Source: GM7GCV1 sp965222065 (GTDB taxonomy: Bacteria; Pseudomonadota; Gammaproteobacteria; Pseudomonadales; GM7GCV1). Taken from it: a stretch of DNA of 64,000 bases. This document shows positions 8,990 to 17,603 of this stretch, one piece after another. The stretch covers positions 124,001 through 188,000 of the forward strand of contig OZ244933.1 in NCBI GenBank assembly GCA_965222065.1. Reading direction: 5' to 3'. Within the stretch, counting starts at the first letter, position 1, and each line of letters opens with the position of its first letter. The notes under the pieces were generated by a model. It was not told the origin of the DNA. It saw nothing but the letters and a program-made list of their open reading frames with translations, and searched no databases. A program made the translations under genes and the position numbers.

Positions 8990-9733
8990 ATGGCAGGCCA
9001 TTCCAAATGGGCAAATATCAAGCATAAAAAAGCCGCTGTTGACGCCAAGCGCGGCAAGATTTTTACCAAGATCATTCGCGAGCTGGTGGTTGCCGCAAAA
9101 AGCGGGCCCAACCCTGACGACAACCCGCGACTGCGTGGTGTTGTCGACAAGGCGCTGGCCGCCAATATGAAAAAGGACACCATTGAAAAGGCCATTGCCC
9201 GTGGCGCGGGTAATGCCGAAGGCGATAACTACGAAGAGTGCACCTACGAAGGCTATGCTCCCGGCGGAGTGGCGGTGCTGGTCGAATGCATGACCGACAA
9301 CAAAAATCGTACCGTCGCAGAAATTCGCCATGCATTTACCAAGCGTGGCGGCAACCTCGGCACGGACGGTTCGGTTGCTTACCTGTTTGAGCGCAAGGGG
9401 CAAATCTATTACGAGTCCGTCGATGAAGACGCGCTGATGGAAGCAGCACTGGAAGCGGAAGCCGAGGATATTGAATTCTCTGATGACGGCTCTGCCCTTA
9501 TCTACACTGCCTGGGAAGACTACGACTCAGTCAAATCCGCATTAATTGAATCCGGTTTTAAGCCGGATTCCGCTGAAGTCACCATGATTGCTTCCACCGA
9601 AATCCCGCTGGACAAGGATTCTGCAGAGTCCGTGCTGGGTCTGGTCGAGCAGCTTGAAGACCTGGATGACGTGCAAAACGTCTATACCAATGCCGATATA
9701 CCGGACCAAGTGATGGCAGAGATTGGCGAATAG
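8990..9733 (+). CDS. yebC: YebC/PmpR family protein
   Basis: A 247-residue member of the YebC/PmpR/TACO1 family, linked to transcription regulation and, more recently, to translation of difficult stretches. The start ATG at 8990 gives MAGHSKWANIKHKKAAVDAK, the canonical N-terminus; the open frame extends upstream to 8813 inside aspS but that part is not the protein. Family blocks seen include DNPRLRGVVDKALAANMKK and YEGYAPGGVAVLVE. It follows aspS after a hairpin and a 19-bp duplication. In many gammaproteobacteria ruvCAB comes next; here a terminator and a minus-strand gene follow. Confidence 0.95.
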   Translation: MAGHSKWANIKHKKAAVDAKRGKIFTKIIRELVVAAKSGPNPDDNPRLRGVVDKALAANMKKDTIEKAIARGAGNAEGDNYEECTYEGYAPGGVAVLVECMTDNKNRTVAEIRHAFTKRGGNLGTDGSVAYLFERKGQIYYESVDEDALMEAALEAEAEDIEFSDDGSALIYTAWEDYDSVKSALIESGFKPDSAEVTMIASTEIPLDKDSAESVLGLVEQLEDLDDVQNVYTNADIPDQVMAEIGE

Positions 9734-9756
9734 ACAAGAATTAATAGAAGGTATTG

Positions 9757-9782
9757 AAAGGGAGCGATGGCTCCCTTTTTTA
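9757..9782 (+). terminator. Rho-independent terminator after yebC
   Basis: AAAGGGAG, loop CGATGG, CTCCCTTT plus further Ts: a GC stem followed by a T-run, 23 bases after the yebC stop. The A-run on the other side means it can also serve the minus-strand serine hydrolase gene, whose 3' end overlaps it. Confidence 0.85.
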
Positions 9783-10904
9783 TTCAGAGAGAAAAGTCTG
9801 CAAAAAAGCCTGCACGAATTCCGATCGGTGTATCTCGGCCTTATCCATCGGGTTTTCCCACCAAACTCCCTCACTGTTTGCCAACAATATAAAGCTTAGT
9901 TCGTGCTCGGGAATCTTAAGATAGAGGGCGGAATAGGCATCGTCCCACCAGCCGGAATGCCAGTTTAAAGTTGTACCCTGATAGTCCTCTACATACCAGC
10001 CCAGACCATAGGGCAGGGCGTTGCCGCTGTTTGATATCGTCGGAGACATCATTTCGGCCCGTGATTCCGCCGATATAAGCTGGCCACTATCAAACGCAAT
10101 ATCAAACCTGGCAAGATCCAGCACCGTAGAGATGATGCCCCCGGCTGCACCGTCGCCTTGCGGGGGCGGCAGTGGCGCCCGTTCGAGTTCTCCGGATTCA
10201 CTGGTTTTGTAGGGCATGGCCAGGCGTTTTAAAAAGTTTTCCGGTAGAGGTAAATCACGATAGGTCCGGGCGGATTGATCCATCGCTACAGGCTCAAGCA
10301 CGTATTCCTGGACCAGGACGGAAAAGGAGGTGCCAGCGGCCGCAGCTATAGGGCGCGATGCCCACGAATACAGGACAGGGTTGTAGGAAAAGCTGTCTCC
10401 GGGGGTGGAGACAGCGGTATGAGAAAGCAGGTGTCTTAAGGTATGCACAGAGGGCTCACACTTCAGATCTTGTGCAAAAATACTGGGTTGTTCGCTGAAA
10501 TCAGAGCAAAACCCGGCCCACTCACTGTATTCGGCCATTGGCTGGTCCAGGTCCAGAACTCCGGCTTCGACCAGTTGCATGGCGACCGTGGCGGCAAGGG
10601 GCTTGGTGACCGAGGCAATGTTATAGGGAGTATCTGCGGTGGCGAGCGTTTGTTGTTCGAGATTCGCGTAACCCAAGCCCATGGCCAGAATGATCTCCTG
10701 ATCCTTGACCACAGCCAGGGATAATCCGGGAATGTCGGATGCCTGGCGCAGTGTTTTTACCTGCTCGATAAGGCCGGGCAGATCCATTGACAGGGAGGTT
10801 GTAGATGATTGCTGATCTGCTGCCTGGACATTGCCAAGAGGCAAACATGCCCACAGTAAACAAATGACCCTGAACAATTTCCTTTTTTTCGTTGACGTAC
10901 GCAT
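9780..10904 (-). CDS. Secreted serine hydrolase, class C beta-lactamase fold
   Basis: A 374-residue exported enzyme of the beta-lactamase/penicillin-binding-protein-like hydrolase family (PF00144 type), often an esterase or D-aminopeptidase rather than a true beta-lactamase. The N-terminus has a basic segment (KKRK) and the hydrophobic stretch ICLLWACLPLGNVQA, a signal peptide. The catalytic SxxK is seen as NIASVTKPLAA, a candidate tyrosine motif as SYNP, and the third motif as HSGWW in place of KTG. The substrate is unknown. The last codons overlap the yebC terminator. Confidence 0.8.
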   Translation of the reverse strand: MRTSTKKRKLFRVICLLWACLPLGNVQAADQQSSTTSLSMDLPGLIEQVKTLRQASDIPGLSLAVVKDQEIILAMGLGYANLEQQTLATADTPYNIASVTKPLAATVAMQLVEAGVLDLDQPMAEYSEWAGFCSDFSEQPSIFAQDLKCEPSVHTLRHLLSHTAVSTPGDSFSYNPVLYSWASRPIAAAAGTSFSVLVQEYVLEPVAMDQSARTYRDLPLPENFLKRLAMPYKTSESGELERAPLPPPQGDGAAGGIISTVLDLARFDIAFDSGQLISAESRAEMMSPTISNSGNALPYGLGWYVEDYQGTTLNWHSGWWDDAYSALYLKIPEHELSFILLANSEGVWWENPMDKAEIHRSEFVQAFLQTFLSE

Positions 10905-10942
10905 CGCTTTTCTTATGTTTTATCCAGAGCGCGATCGTTGTT

Positions 10943-11320
10943 TTAGTGTCGCTTTTCTTCCATCAGCCCAATCAGATTACCATCAGGGTCCTTAAAAAAA
11001 CCTATCCAGAGATCATGGTCGGGCATCTGGGCTGCAAGCTGGGGTGGCCGTTCAACGGTTGCGCCCTGACCGGCCGCCTGTGAATAAAAGCTTTCTATAT
11101 CGGCAACCTGAAAATACGGAATAGAGTTTTCGCCTATAGCACCAACCCCCTGGGGCGTGCTTAGCATGATTCGTGTCGTTCCGCATTGCAGAAAGGCGAG
11201 TTCGTCAGAGGGGGAGAACAGGAACTCCAGACCTAGTATGTCCCGATAAAACGAGAGGGCCTCAGGCACATTGCTAACGGTGATGGCAAGCTGTCCAAGT
11301 TCGGATATCTTTTGTTCCAT
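10943..11320 (-). CDS. Glyoxalase/VOC-family protein
   Basis: A 125-residue single-module vicinal-oxygen-chelate protein. It begins with a glyoxalase-type fold (LAITVSNVPEALSFYRDILG), continues with RIMLSTPQG and IPYFQVADI, and ends with DPDGNLIGLMEEK, the usual C-terminal metal-side glutamate context. Family members include glyoxalases, dioxygenases and antibiotic-binding proteins; the role here is not known. A GGGAA ribosome site precedes the ATG at 11320. It lies between a serine hydrolase and tatD on the same strand. Confidence 0.85.
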   Translation of the reverse strand: MEQKISELGQLAITVSNVPEALSFYRDILGLEFLFSPSDELAFLQCGTTRIMLSTPQGVGAIGENSIPYFQVADIESFYSQAAGQGATVERPPQLAAQMPDHDLWIGFFKDPDGNLIGLMEEKRH

Positions 11321-11352
11321 TTCCCTGGCCCCTGTGTTGTTCGTTTTGTATC

Positions 11353-12144
11353 TTAAATGTTAAAAAATATTTGCGCATTGTTTTTGGTGGCCCGCCTTAT
11401 TTCCTCCTCATCCAATCTATAACACTCGGCCAGTTTTTTGGTTATCCAGGGCAGATAGGCAGGGTAGTTGGTTCTTGATTCCGGTTTGGGCTGAATGTTT
11501 CTGGGTAACAGGAAGGGAGCGTCGGTCTCAACCATCAGTCGGTCGAGGGGGATGGTGGAAACAATATCGGCCAGATCCTTGCCCCGTCGCTCGTCGCAGA
11601 CCCAGCCGGTAATCCCGATATAAAAGCCCTGTGTCAGATAGGCGTCCAGGCTTTGCCGGTCTCCGGTAAAGCAGTGGATAACCACAGGCGGCAGTCTGTT
11701 GGAATAGTTTTTAAGGATGTCGATCTGGGTGTCAAAGGCATCGCGTTCGTGCAGAAACAGTGGTTTCTGCAGGTCAATCGCTATTTGAAGCTGAGCTTCA
11801 AAGGCGTGTATCTGCGCTTCTTTGGGCGAGTAATTGCGGTTGAAATCGAGTCCGGTTTCGCCGACGGCCACAACCTTGGAATGTTGCATAAGCTCGCGCA
11901 GTTGTTTGTCTGTGTCAGGGTGCCAGTCTTTGGCGTCATGTGGATGCGTGCCGGCTGTGCAATACAGTTCCGGGTAGTCCGGGGACACATAGGTTTCGCA
12001 AATAGCCAGGACTTCCTGGCTGGCCTGCAAGTCCGTGCCGGTTACCAGAATTTTTTCTATGCCCGCCTCGCGGGCGTCGGCAAGTACGTTGGGAATCTGG
12101 TGTCTTAACTGTGAGTTGGTGAGGTTTACGCCGATATCGATCAT
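11353..12144 (-). CDS. tatD: TatD-family metal-dependent deoxyribonuclease
   Basis: A 263-residue metal-dependent hydrolase of the TatD family, 3'-5' DNases with proposed roles in DNA repair and degradation. The metal ligands are visible: the N-terminal variant of HxH is seen as IDIGVNLTN, as in TatD itself, followed by GTHPHDAKDW, VGETGLDFNRNYS, LFLHERDAF, VIHCFTG and the final ETDAPFLLPR. The IGVNL start favours TatD over YcfH/YjjV. ATG at 12144. It reads toward the VOC gene. Confidence 0.88.
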   Translation of the reverse strand: MIDIGVNLTNSQLRHQIPNVLADAREAGIEKILVTGTDLQASQEVLAICETYVSPDYPELYCTAGTHPHDAKDWHPDTDKQLRELMQHSKVVAVGETGLDFNRNYSPKEAQIHAFEAQLQIAIDLQKPLFLHERDAFDTQIDILKNYSNRLPPVVIHCFTGDRQSLDAYLTQGFYIGITGWVCDERRGKDLADIVSTIPLDRLMVETDAPFLLPRNIQPKPESRTNYPAYLPWITKKLAECYRLDEEEIRRATKNNAQIFFNI

Positions 12145-12243
12145 TTTGTGCTTTACTGAAACGAGGTCTTTGAGGCAGACGTATTCTGCCGTAAAGTGCG
12201 CCCCAATAAAAAATCAAAACTGCCGGGATGGCTGTAAATACAT

Positions 12244-12690
12244 ATGATCTGGTTGGTTCTTATTGGCGTCGGGATGTTTGTGCTGGGAGGTTTGCTGGCC
12301 GTGCAGCCCAGTAAACAACAAAAGCGCCTGGCGGCTCTGCGGGGCTCTGCCATGCAAAAGGGCGTGCATATCAAGTTGCCGGTATCCCTGAAATTTCCGG
12401 ATAACGCCAAAAAAAGTGACTACCCGTACTACTGCCTGATGCTGACAGAACGAAACCAGGGCAGTAAGTATCGACATGTTTTGCGCCGGGACGACGACAG
12501 CTTGCCGAGAGTTTCTGATCCGTTAGAAAAGTTTTTCTGTGAAACACTTGATGCCCTTGGTACGGATTACAAGGCGGTTTATGTCGGCTCGGGACTGGTC
12601 GGGATCAGCTGGAATGAGTCTGGCGCAGAGCAATGTCCGGAAAGACTTCTCGAGAGCCTTGAACAATTAAAATTGAAAATCGAATCCTAA
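12244..12690 (+). CDS. Membrane-anchored protein of unknown function
   Basis: A 148-residue protein not recognised by name. One N-terminal hydrophobic helix (residues 2-20, IWLVLIGVGMFVLGGLLAV) is followed by a basic KQQKRLAALR segment and a soluble domain with DYPYYCLMLTER and KYRHVLRRDDD. The arrangement predicts an inner-membrane anchor with a cytoplasmic domain. It diverges from tatD with only about 100 bases between the starts and precedes topA by 157 bases, so it may have its own promoter. Function unknown. Confidence 0.65.
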   Translation: MIWLVLIGVGMFVLGGLLAVQPSKQQKRLAALRGSAMQKGVHIKLPVSLKFPDNAKKSDYPYYCLMLTERNQGSKYRHVLRRDDDSLPRVSDPLEKFFCETLDALGTDYKAVYVGSGLVGISWNESGAEQCPERLLESLEQLKLKIES

Positions 12691-12847
12691 AAGGTGTTTT
12701 GTTTTTTTGGTTTTTGTTGTTTAAATAAAAAAAGGGGGCGGGATCGCTCCCTATTAATATGTATCAAATAAATTCCTGATGAACGGTACGTTCTCCCTCA
12801 GACCGATCGTTCCACACACAGTTTTCAGGCATAACTTGTAGGCGCGC

Positions 12848-15472
12848 ATGTCCAAATCACTCGTTATTGTGGAGTCTCCGGCGAAAGCCAAGACAATTAA
12901 CAAATATCTCGGTAAAGACTTTATTGTGAAGTCCAGCGTAGGTCATATCCGTGATCTGCCGACGAGTGCCTCTGGAAGCGGCCAGGTTGATGCCAAGGCG
13001 CGAGCTGCTGAAGCGGCAAAAACCAGGAAGATGCCCCCGGAAGAAAAAGCCGCCTATAAAAAGAAGAAAGCGCACGACCAGCTGATTCGTCGCATGGGCG
13101 TTGATCCGGAAAATGGCTGGAAAGCCAATTACCAGATCCTGCCAGGCAAGGAGAAGGTGGTTAGCGAACTGAAAAAACTTGCAAAGGATGCGGATGCAAT
13201 CTTCCTGGCAACGGATTTGGACAGGGAAGGGGAAGCCATCGCCTGGCACCTGCGTGAAGCCATCGGTGGTGATGATGACCGTTATCGTCGCGTGGTTTTC
13301 AACGAGATTACCAAAAGCGCAATTCAGGAAGCCTTTTCCCAGCCCAGCGATATTAACCAGAATCGTGTGGAAGCCCAGCAGGCCAGACGTTTTCTGGACC
13401 GGGTCGTGGGCTTTATGGTGTCCCCGTTACTCTGGTCAAAGATTGCACGTGGTCTTTCCGCCGGGCGGGTTCAATCGGTGGCGGTGCGTCTCCTGGTTGA
13501 GCGTGAGCTGGAAATCAAGGCCTTTGTCCCTGAAGAATACTGGACGTTACATGCCGAATTATTAAATGCATCCCGGCAGGACGCCCGTTTTGAGACAGTG
13601 GAATATGCCGGCTCAAAATTCGAGCCCAAAACGGAAGCGCAAACACAGGCCGCGGTTGATGCGCTCAAGACTGCCGATTATGAAGTGGTCAGTCGTGAAG
13701 ACAAACCCACCAAAAAGAATCCGTATCCGCCACTGATCACATCGACCATGCAGCAGGCGGCAAGCACCCGCCTCGGGTTTTCGGTACGGAAAACCATGAC
13801 CATGGCCCAGCGCCTCTATGAAGCTGGCTACATTACCTACATGCGTACCGACTCGACCAATCTCAGTGACGAGGCGGTAGCCAATTGTCGGCAGTATATT
13901 GAGAAAGAATTTGGTCAGAAGTACGTGCCCGATTCGCCGAACAGATATTCAAGCAAGGAGGGCGCCCAGGAAGCGCACGAGGCGATTCGCCCGTCTTCCG
14001 TCGAGGTTAAGGCAGAGTCGCTGAAAGAGATGGAGGCCGATGCCCGCAAGCTCTACCAGCTAATCTGGCAACAATTTGTGGCTTGCCAGATGCCGCCTAC
14101 GGAATATAACGCCACCCGTATCTCGGTCAAGGCGGGAGACTACTCCCTGAAGACCACGGGTCGCGTTATTACCTTCGATGGCTACCAGCGTGTGCTGCCC
14201 CCTGTATCGCGCAAGGAAGAAGACAAGCAGCTTCCCGACTTGCAAGAGGGAGAAACCCTGACGCTCAAGGAACTGGATCCAAAGCAGCATTTTACCAAGC
14301 CGCCGGCACGCTATTCCGAAGCGGCCCTGGTCAAGGAACTGGAAAAGCGCGGTATAGGCCGACCTTCTACATACGCCAATATCATTTCAACGATCCAGGA
14401 TCGTGGCTATGTAAAACTTGAGAAGCGACGTTTTTATGCCGAAAAAATGGGTGAAATCGTCACAGAACGTTTGGTAGAAAGCTTTCCGGATCTGCTCGAT
14501 TACAACTTTACAGCCCGAATGGAAGACCGCCTCGATAATATTGCCAACGGGGACAAGGACTGGATCGATGAGCTCGATGAGTTTTATGAATGGTTTTCTA
14601 GCGAGCTGGCCGATGCCGAAGTCAACATGCGGGAAAACAGCCCCACCATGACAGATGTGCCCTGTCCGCAGTGTGGCAGGCCGATGTGTGTGCGAACAGG
14701 CAGTACAGGGGTGTTTTTGGGCTGCTCAGGCTATGGGTTGCCGCCCAAGGAACGCTGTAAGGGAACACTGAACCTCACCCCCGGGGATGAAGCCATTGCG
14801 GCCGATGCCGATGATGAGGCTGAATCCCGTTTATTGATTGGCAAACATCGCTGCCCCAAATGCAACATGTCCATGACTCCCTATCTGATCGATGAGACAC
14901 GGAAAATCCACATTTGCGGTAATAACCCGGATTGTGATGGCTTTGAAGTAGAGCAGGGGCAATTCAAGCTGAAGGGCTACGATGGCCCGACTCTGGAGTG
15001 TGATAAGTGTGGCAGTGAAATGCAGCTGAAAAATGGCCGTTTTGGCAAGTATTTTGGTTGCACCAATGAGAACTGCAAGAATACCCGCAAGCTTCTCAGA
15101 AATGGCCAGCCGGCTCCCCCAAAAATGGATCCCATACCCATGCCGGAGCTGCGTTGCGAGAAGGTAGAAGATCATTATGTGCTTCGCGATGGTGCCAGTG
15201 GCATTTTCCTGGCGGCGAGCCAGTACCCGAAACATCGAGAGACCCGCGCACCAACTGTGTCAGAGTTAAAGTCCCACGCAGATGAGCTTGATCCCAAATA
15301 CAGCTTTCTACTCTCTGCGCCGGATAAAGACCCCAAGGGCGGGGATGCGGTGATCCGCTATAACCGAAAACAGGCGGAATCCTATGTGCGCTCTGAAAAG
15401 GATGGAAAACCCAGCGGCTGGAAAGCCGAATACATTGATGGGCGCTGGGTGGAGTCCGGTGCGGTAAAATAA
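12848..15472 (+). CDS. topA: DNA topoisomerase I
   Basis: Relaxes negative supercoils by single-strand passage. The 874 residues hold an N-terminal Toprim domain (SKSLVIVESPAKAKTI, then FLATDLDREGEAIAWHL), the type IA core with the active-site tyrosine at residue 331 in ITYMRTDSTN, and three C-terminal four-cysteine zinc ribbons (CPQCGRPM, CPKCNMSM and CDKCGSEM) followed by a basic tail. The length is normal for gammaproteobacterial TopA. The DUF6586 gene starts four bases after its stop, so the two are likely cotranscribed. Confidence 0.97.
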   Translation: MSKSLVIVESPAKAKTINKYLGKDFIVKSSVGHIRDLPTSASGSGQVDAKARAAEAAKTRKMPPEEKAAYKKKKAHDQLIRRMGVDPENGWKANYQILPGKEKVVSELKKLAKDADAIFLATDLDREGEAIAWHLREAIGGDDDRYRRVVFNEITKSAIQEAFSQPSDINQNRVEAQQARRFLDRVVGFMVSPLLWSKIARGLSAGRVQSVAVRLLVERELEIKAFVPEEYWTLHAELLNASRQDARFETVEYAGSKFEPKTEAQTQAAVDALKTADYEVVSREDKPTKKNPYPPLITSTMQQAASTRLGFSVRKTMTMAQRLYEAGYITYMRTDSTNLSDEAVANCRQYIEKEFGQKYVPDSPNRYSSKEGAQEAHEAIRPSSVEVKAESLKEMEADARKLYQLIWQQFVACQMPPTEYNATRISVKAGDYSLKTTGRVITFDGYQRVLPPVSRKEEDKQLPDLQEGETLTLKELDPKQHFTKPPARYSEAALVKELEKRGIGRPSTYANIISTIQDRGYVKLEKRRFYAEKMGEIVTERLVESFPDLLDYNFTARMEDRLDNIANGDKDWIDELDEFYEWFSSELADAEVNMRENSPTMTDVPCPQCGRPMCVRTGSTGVFLGCSGYGLPPKERCKGTLNLTPGDEAIAADADDEAESRLLIGKHRCPKCNMSMTPYLIDETRKIHICGNNPDCDGFEVEQGQFKLKGYDGPTLECDKCGSEMQLKNGRFGKYFGCTNENCKNTRKLLRNGQPAPPKMDPIPMPELRCEKVEDHYVLRDGASGIFLAASQYPKHRETRAPTVSELKSHADELDPKYSFLLSAPDKDPKGGDAVIRYNRKQAESYVRSEKDGKPSGWKAEYIDGRWVESGAVK

Positions 15473-15476
15473 GCGG

Positions 15477-15995
15477 ATGGCAAACCCCTACATTGGTATC
15501 GTCAATCGCCAGCTGGCCTTCGCCCGCTATCAGTGCAGCTCAGAGTTGCAGGAAACCAATGCGGCCGAACGACTGCGTAACCTGGGTGCCCTTTATGCCG
15601 GCATATGGCACCTGAGTCTGGCATATAAGAACTATCTTGCCGAGGTAGGGGCAACGTACAAGTTGACTCGTCCGGAGCTTTGCAAAAACGCCAATGATTT
15701 GTGCCAGGCGCTGGAATCCATGAATAAAGGGCCGGCGGAAGCCACAGAGCTGGCCCGGCTTGAACGTCAGGGCTTCATTGCCAATGTACTTGGCGCCCTT
15801 GCCCGAATAGAGCAGGTTGCTGAGGATCAGGTTCCGCCAGCCCCTTCGGATATGGACACTTCAAATCCACTGAGGATGGTGGATGTGTCGGATTTCGAAG
15901 AGGAACTGAATGTAAAATTTGAAGACCTGTCCAGCTGGATACGCCAATTCAAGGAGCTAATCGATCGTCATCGAGAGCACATGATTGAGTATTAA
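15477..15995 (+). CDS. DUF6586-type protein downstream of topA
   Basis: A 172-residue, probably helical cytosolic protein. It resembles the small protein found next to topA in Pseudomonas and relatives (DUF6586, also listed as PasA); that match is by memory of the N-terminal pattern (NRQLAFARYQCSSELQ) and position. No catalytic motif, signal peptide or membrane segment is visible. It starts four bases after the topA stop, implying coupled translation. Function unknown. Confidence 0.7.
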   Translation: MANPYIGIVNRQLAFARYQCSSELQETNAAERLRNLGALYAGIWHLSLAYKNYLAEVGATYKLTRPELCKNANDLCQALESMNKGPAEATELARLERQGFIANVLGALARIEQVAEDQVPPAPSDMDTSNPLRMVDVSDFEEELNVKFEDLSSWIRQFKELIDRHREHMIEY

Positions 15996-16065
15996 GTCCA
16001 TGTTTCCGGGTGAAGTGTTACAATGAACCCAGATTTCAAATATGTTCCACCCACTCAGGTTTTAG

Positions 16066-16314
16066 ATGTCATCTACTCTTTTTGAAATAATTGAGCTCGC
16101 CAACGGTGATTTTGTCCTTCAGCGGTCAGGGACGGCAGATGAGCCTCTGGTCTCCATCAAGTTTTCACCCGAAGCAAAGAAATTTCTTTCAGAAGCCAGT
16201 TCCGAAGTCGCTCGCTCGATGATTGAGGCAGGTATTCAGGAAGTTGAGGAAATTATGGACGGCCAGATTTCAACAGAAATCCTGGGCTCATCCAATAATC
16301 GGGTAATCCACTGA
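16066..16314 (+). CDS. Small conserved-looking protein between topA block and lexA
   Basis: An 82-residue acidic protein with no signal peptide or membrane segment, beginning MSSTLFEIIELANGDFVLQR and containing a helical stretch FSPEAKKFLSEASSEVARSM. It converges on lexA, leaving 25 bases between the stops. Codon use fits its neighbours, and a similar small gene occurs near lexA in related genomes (recollection, not checked). No function can be assigned. Confidence 0.65.
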   Translation: MSSTLFEIIELANGDFVLQRSGTADEPLVSIKFSPEAKKFLSEASSEVARSMIEAGIQEVEEIMDGQISTEILGSSNNRVIH

Positions 16315-16339
16315 GGTCCAGGCAGCGCTATTCTGATGG

Positions 16340-16939
16340 CTAGCGCCGTATAACGCCGACCGCTTTTCCTTCAATGGCAAATTGCTGTGTTCGCAAATCG
16401 ACCTCGATCGGCGTGAAATCCTGGTTTTCAGCGTGAAGAATGATGTGACTTGAGCTTTTTCGTTCGAAGCGTTTGACAGTAACCTCGTCATCCACCCGGG
16501 CAACAACAACCTCTCCGTTGCGTGCCGTCTGGACTTTTTGCACAGCCAAAAGATCGCCGTCCATGATCCCGATACCAATCATGCTTTCGCCTTCCACCTT
16601 CAGGAGATAATCGGCAGGAGGCGCAAAAAAGTCGCCCTGGATAGGTACGTGCGTGTCAATGTTCTCGATGGCAAGAAGAGGCGCACCAGCCGCGACTTTA
16701 CCCACAACGGGCAACCCTTCATTGGCCGCTTCAGGCAACCGGATTCCGCGGGAAGAACCGGGAATCATTTCAATCGCCCCCTTGCGGGCAAGCGCGCGTA
16801 AATGGTCTTCGGCTGCATTGGCTGAGCGAAAACCCAGCCGCTCCGAAATTTCCGCCCGGGTAGGGGGCATGCCAGTGTCGTTAATGAAATCCCGAATTAA
16901 CTGAAGAATTTCCTGCTGTCTGGGTGTAAGGGCTTGCAT
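16340..16939 (-). CDS. lexA: SOS repressor LexA
   Basis: Represses DNA-damage genes and self-cleaves when RecA is activated. The 199-residue form from ATG at 16939 is preferred: AAGGAG lies six bases upstream, whereas the in-frame GTG at 16942 is too close. The N-terminal winged helix (LTPRQQEILQLI, RAEISERLGFRSANAAEDHL) is followed by the Ala84-Gly85 cleavage site in KVAAGAPLLA and the catalytic Ser119 (GESM) and Lys156 (TVKRF), the same numbering as in E. coli. Two SOS boxes upstream indicate autoregulation. No sulA follows, unlike in Pseudomonas. Confidence 0.97.
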   Translation of the reverse strand: MQALTPRQQEILQLIRDFINDTGMPPTRAEISERLGFRSANAAEDHLRALARKGAIEMIPGSSRGIRLPEAANEGLPVVGKVAAGAPLLAIENIDTHVPIQGDFFAPPADYLLKVEGESMIGIGIMDGDLLAVQKVQTARNGEVVVARVDDEVTVKRFERKSSSHIILHAENQDFTPIEVDLRTQQFAIEGKAVGVIRR

Positions 16940-16961
16940 CACAGTCTCCTTCGTCAGAAGA

Positions 16962-16977
16962 CTGTGATTTTATACAG
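16962..16977. promoter_or_regulatory. SOS box 1 (LexA operator)
   Basis: CTGTGATTTTATACAG: an exact CTGT-N8-ACAG match, 22 bases upstream of the lexA ATG on its coding strand. Confidence 0.92.
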
Positions 16978-16979
16978 TT

Positions 16980-16995
16980 TTGTATATATGTACAG
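16980..16995. promoter_or_regulatory. SOS box 2 (LexA operator)
   Basis: TTGTATATATGTACAG: CTGT-N8-ACAG with one mismatch and an AT-rich core, two bases from box 1. The double-box layout matches the classical lexA promoter. Confidence 0.85.
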
Positions 16996-17021
16996 TAGTT
17001 TGTCGGGGAGTGACCTTGCGG

Positions 17022-17336
17022 CTAGTAATACTCATCAAAACCGAGCATGGATTCCGGTTCCAGGGTCGCCAGTGGGTCACTTAGATATTCGCTACCCAGA
17101 TCATTGAAATCAACATCTTCCGGGGAAACCTCATATGACGCCGACCAGTCCTCGGGCGGTGCAGCAAGTTCAAGATTGAGCGCATGCCAGGTGTCCAGGT
17201 CAAATTCGCTGACTTCTCCATCCACATACTGCACTTCGACAGTGAGTGCCTGGTCATCAAACGCCACGATTTCGAACAATTGCCGGGTGTCCTGGTCTGA
17301 ATACCATTCCCCAACGATTGGTGCTTTTGCAGCCAT
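17022..17336 (-). CDS. Small acidic protein of unknown function upstream of lexA
   Basis: A 104-residue acidic cytosolic protein from ATG at 17336 (GAGG lies eight bases upstream; a GTG three codons earlier sits too close to it). It begins with a compact beta-rich segment (IVGEWYSDQDTRQLFEIVAF, QYVDGEVSEFDLDTWHAL) and ends in a Glu/Asp-rich tail. It resembles DUF6763-type proteins from memory. It precedes lexA on the same strand, but the SOS boxes lie between the two, so it is probably a separate unit. Confidence 0.65.
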   Translation of the reverse strand: MAAKAPIVGEWYSDQDTRQLFEIVAFDDQALTVEVQYVDGEVSEFDLDTWHALNLELAAPPEDWSASYEVSPEDVDFNDLGSEYLSDPLATLEPESMLGFDEYY

Positions 17337-17603
17337 GTCGTTCACCTCACTTATCGCGTGGATATAACCTGATCCTCCTCCTGGTAGCGCGGGGAGTCAA
17401 TACAATGAGATTTCGAATTGAAAGCTGTTTCAGGAAATGGACAAAAACTGATTATCGAGAATAAAACACGGGTTAAGTTTTAAAGTTTTACCGGGATTCA
17501 GATTGAAAGAGCAATTTGTCCTATAGAATGCGCCCTTAATGCAAAAATTGTCTAAGCTGTAATATTTGCCAAACTCCGAAAAACACGATCAGGATAAAAA
17601 ACA

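Noticed and set aside
9780..10904. Acquired class C beta-lactamase for antibiotic resistance
   Set aside because: The third motif is HSG rather than KTG; the protein fits the broad serine-hydrolase group rather than AmpC.
12733..12752. Hairpin AGGGGGCG-GGAT-CGCTCCCT as a terminator before topA
   Set aside because: The T-run is on the wrong side for the plus-strand gene, and no minus-strand gene ends there.
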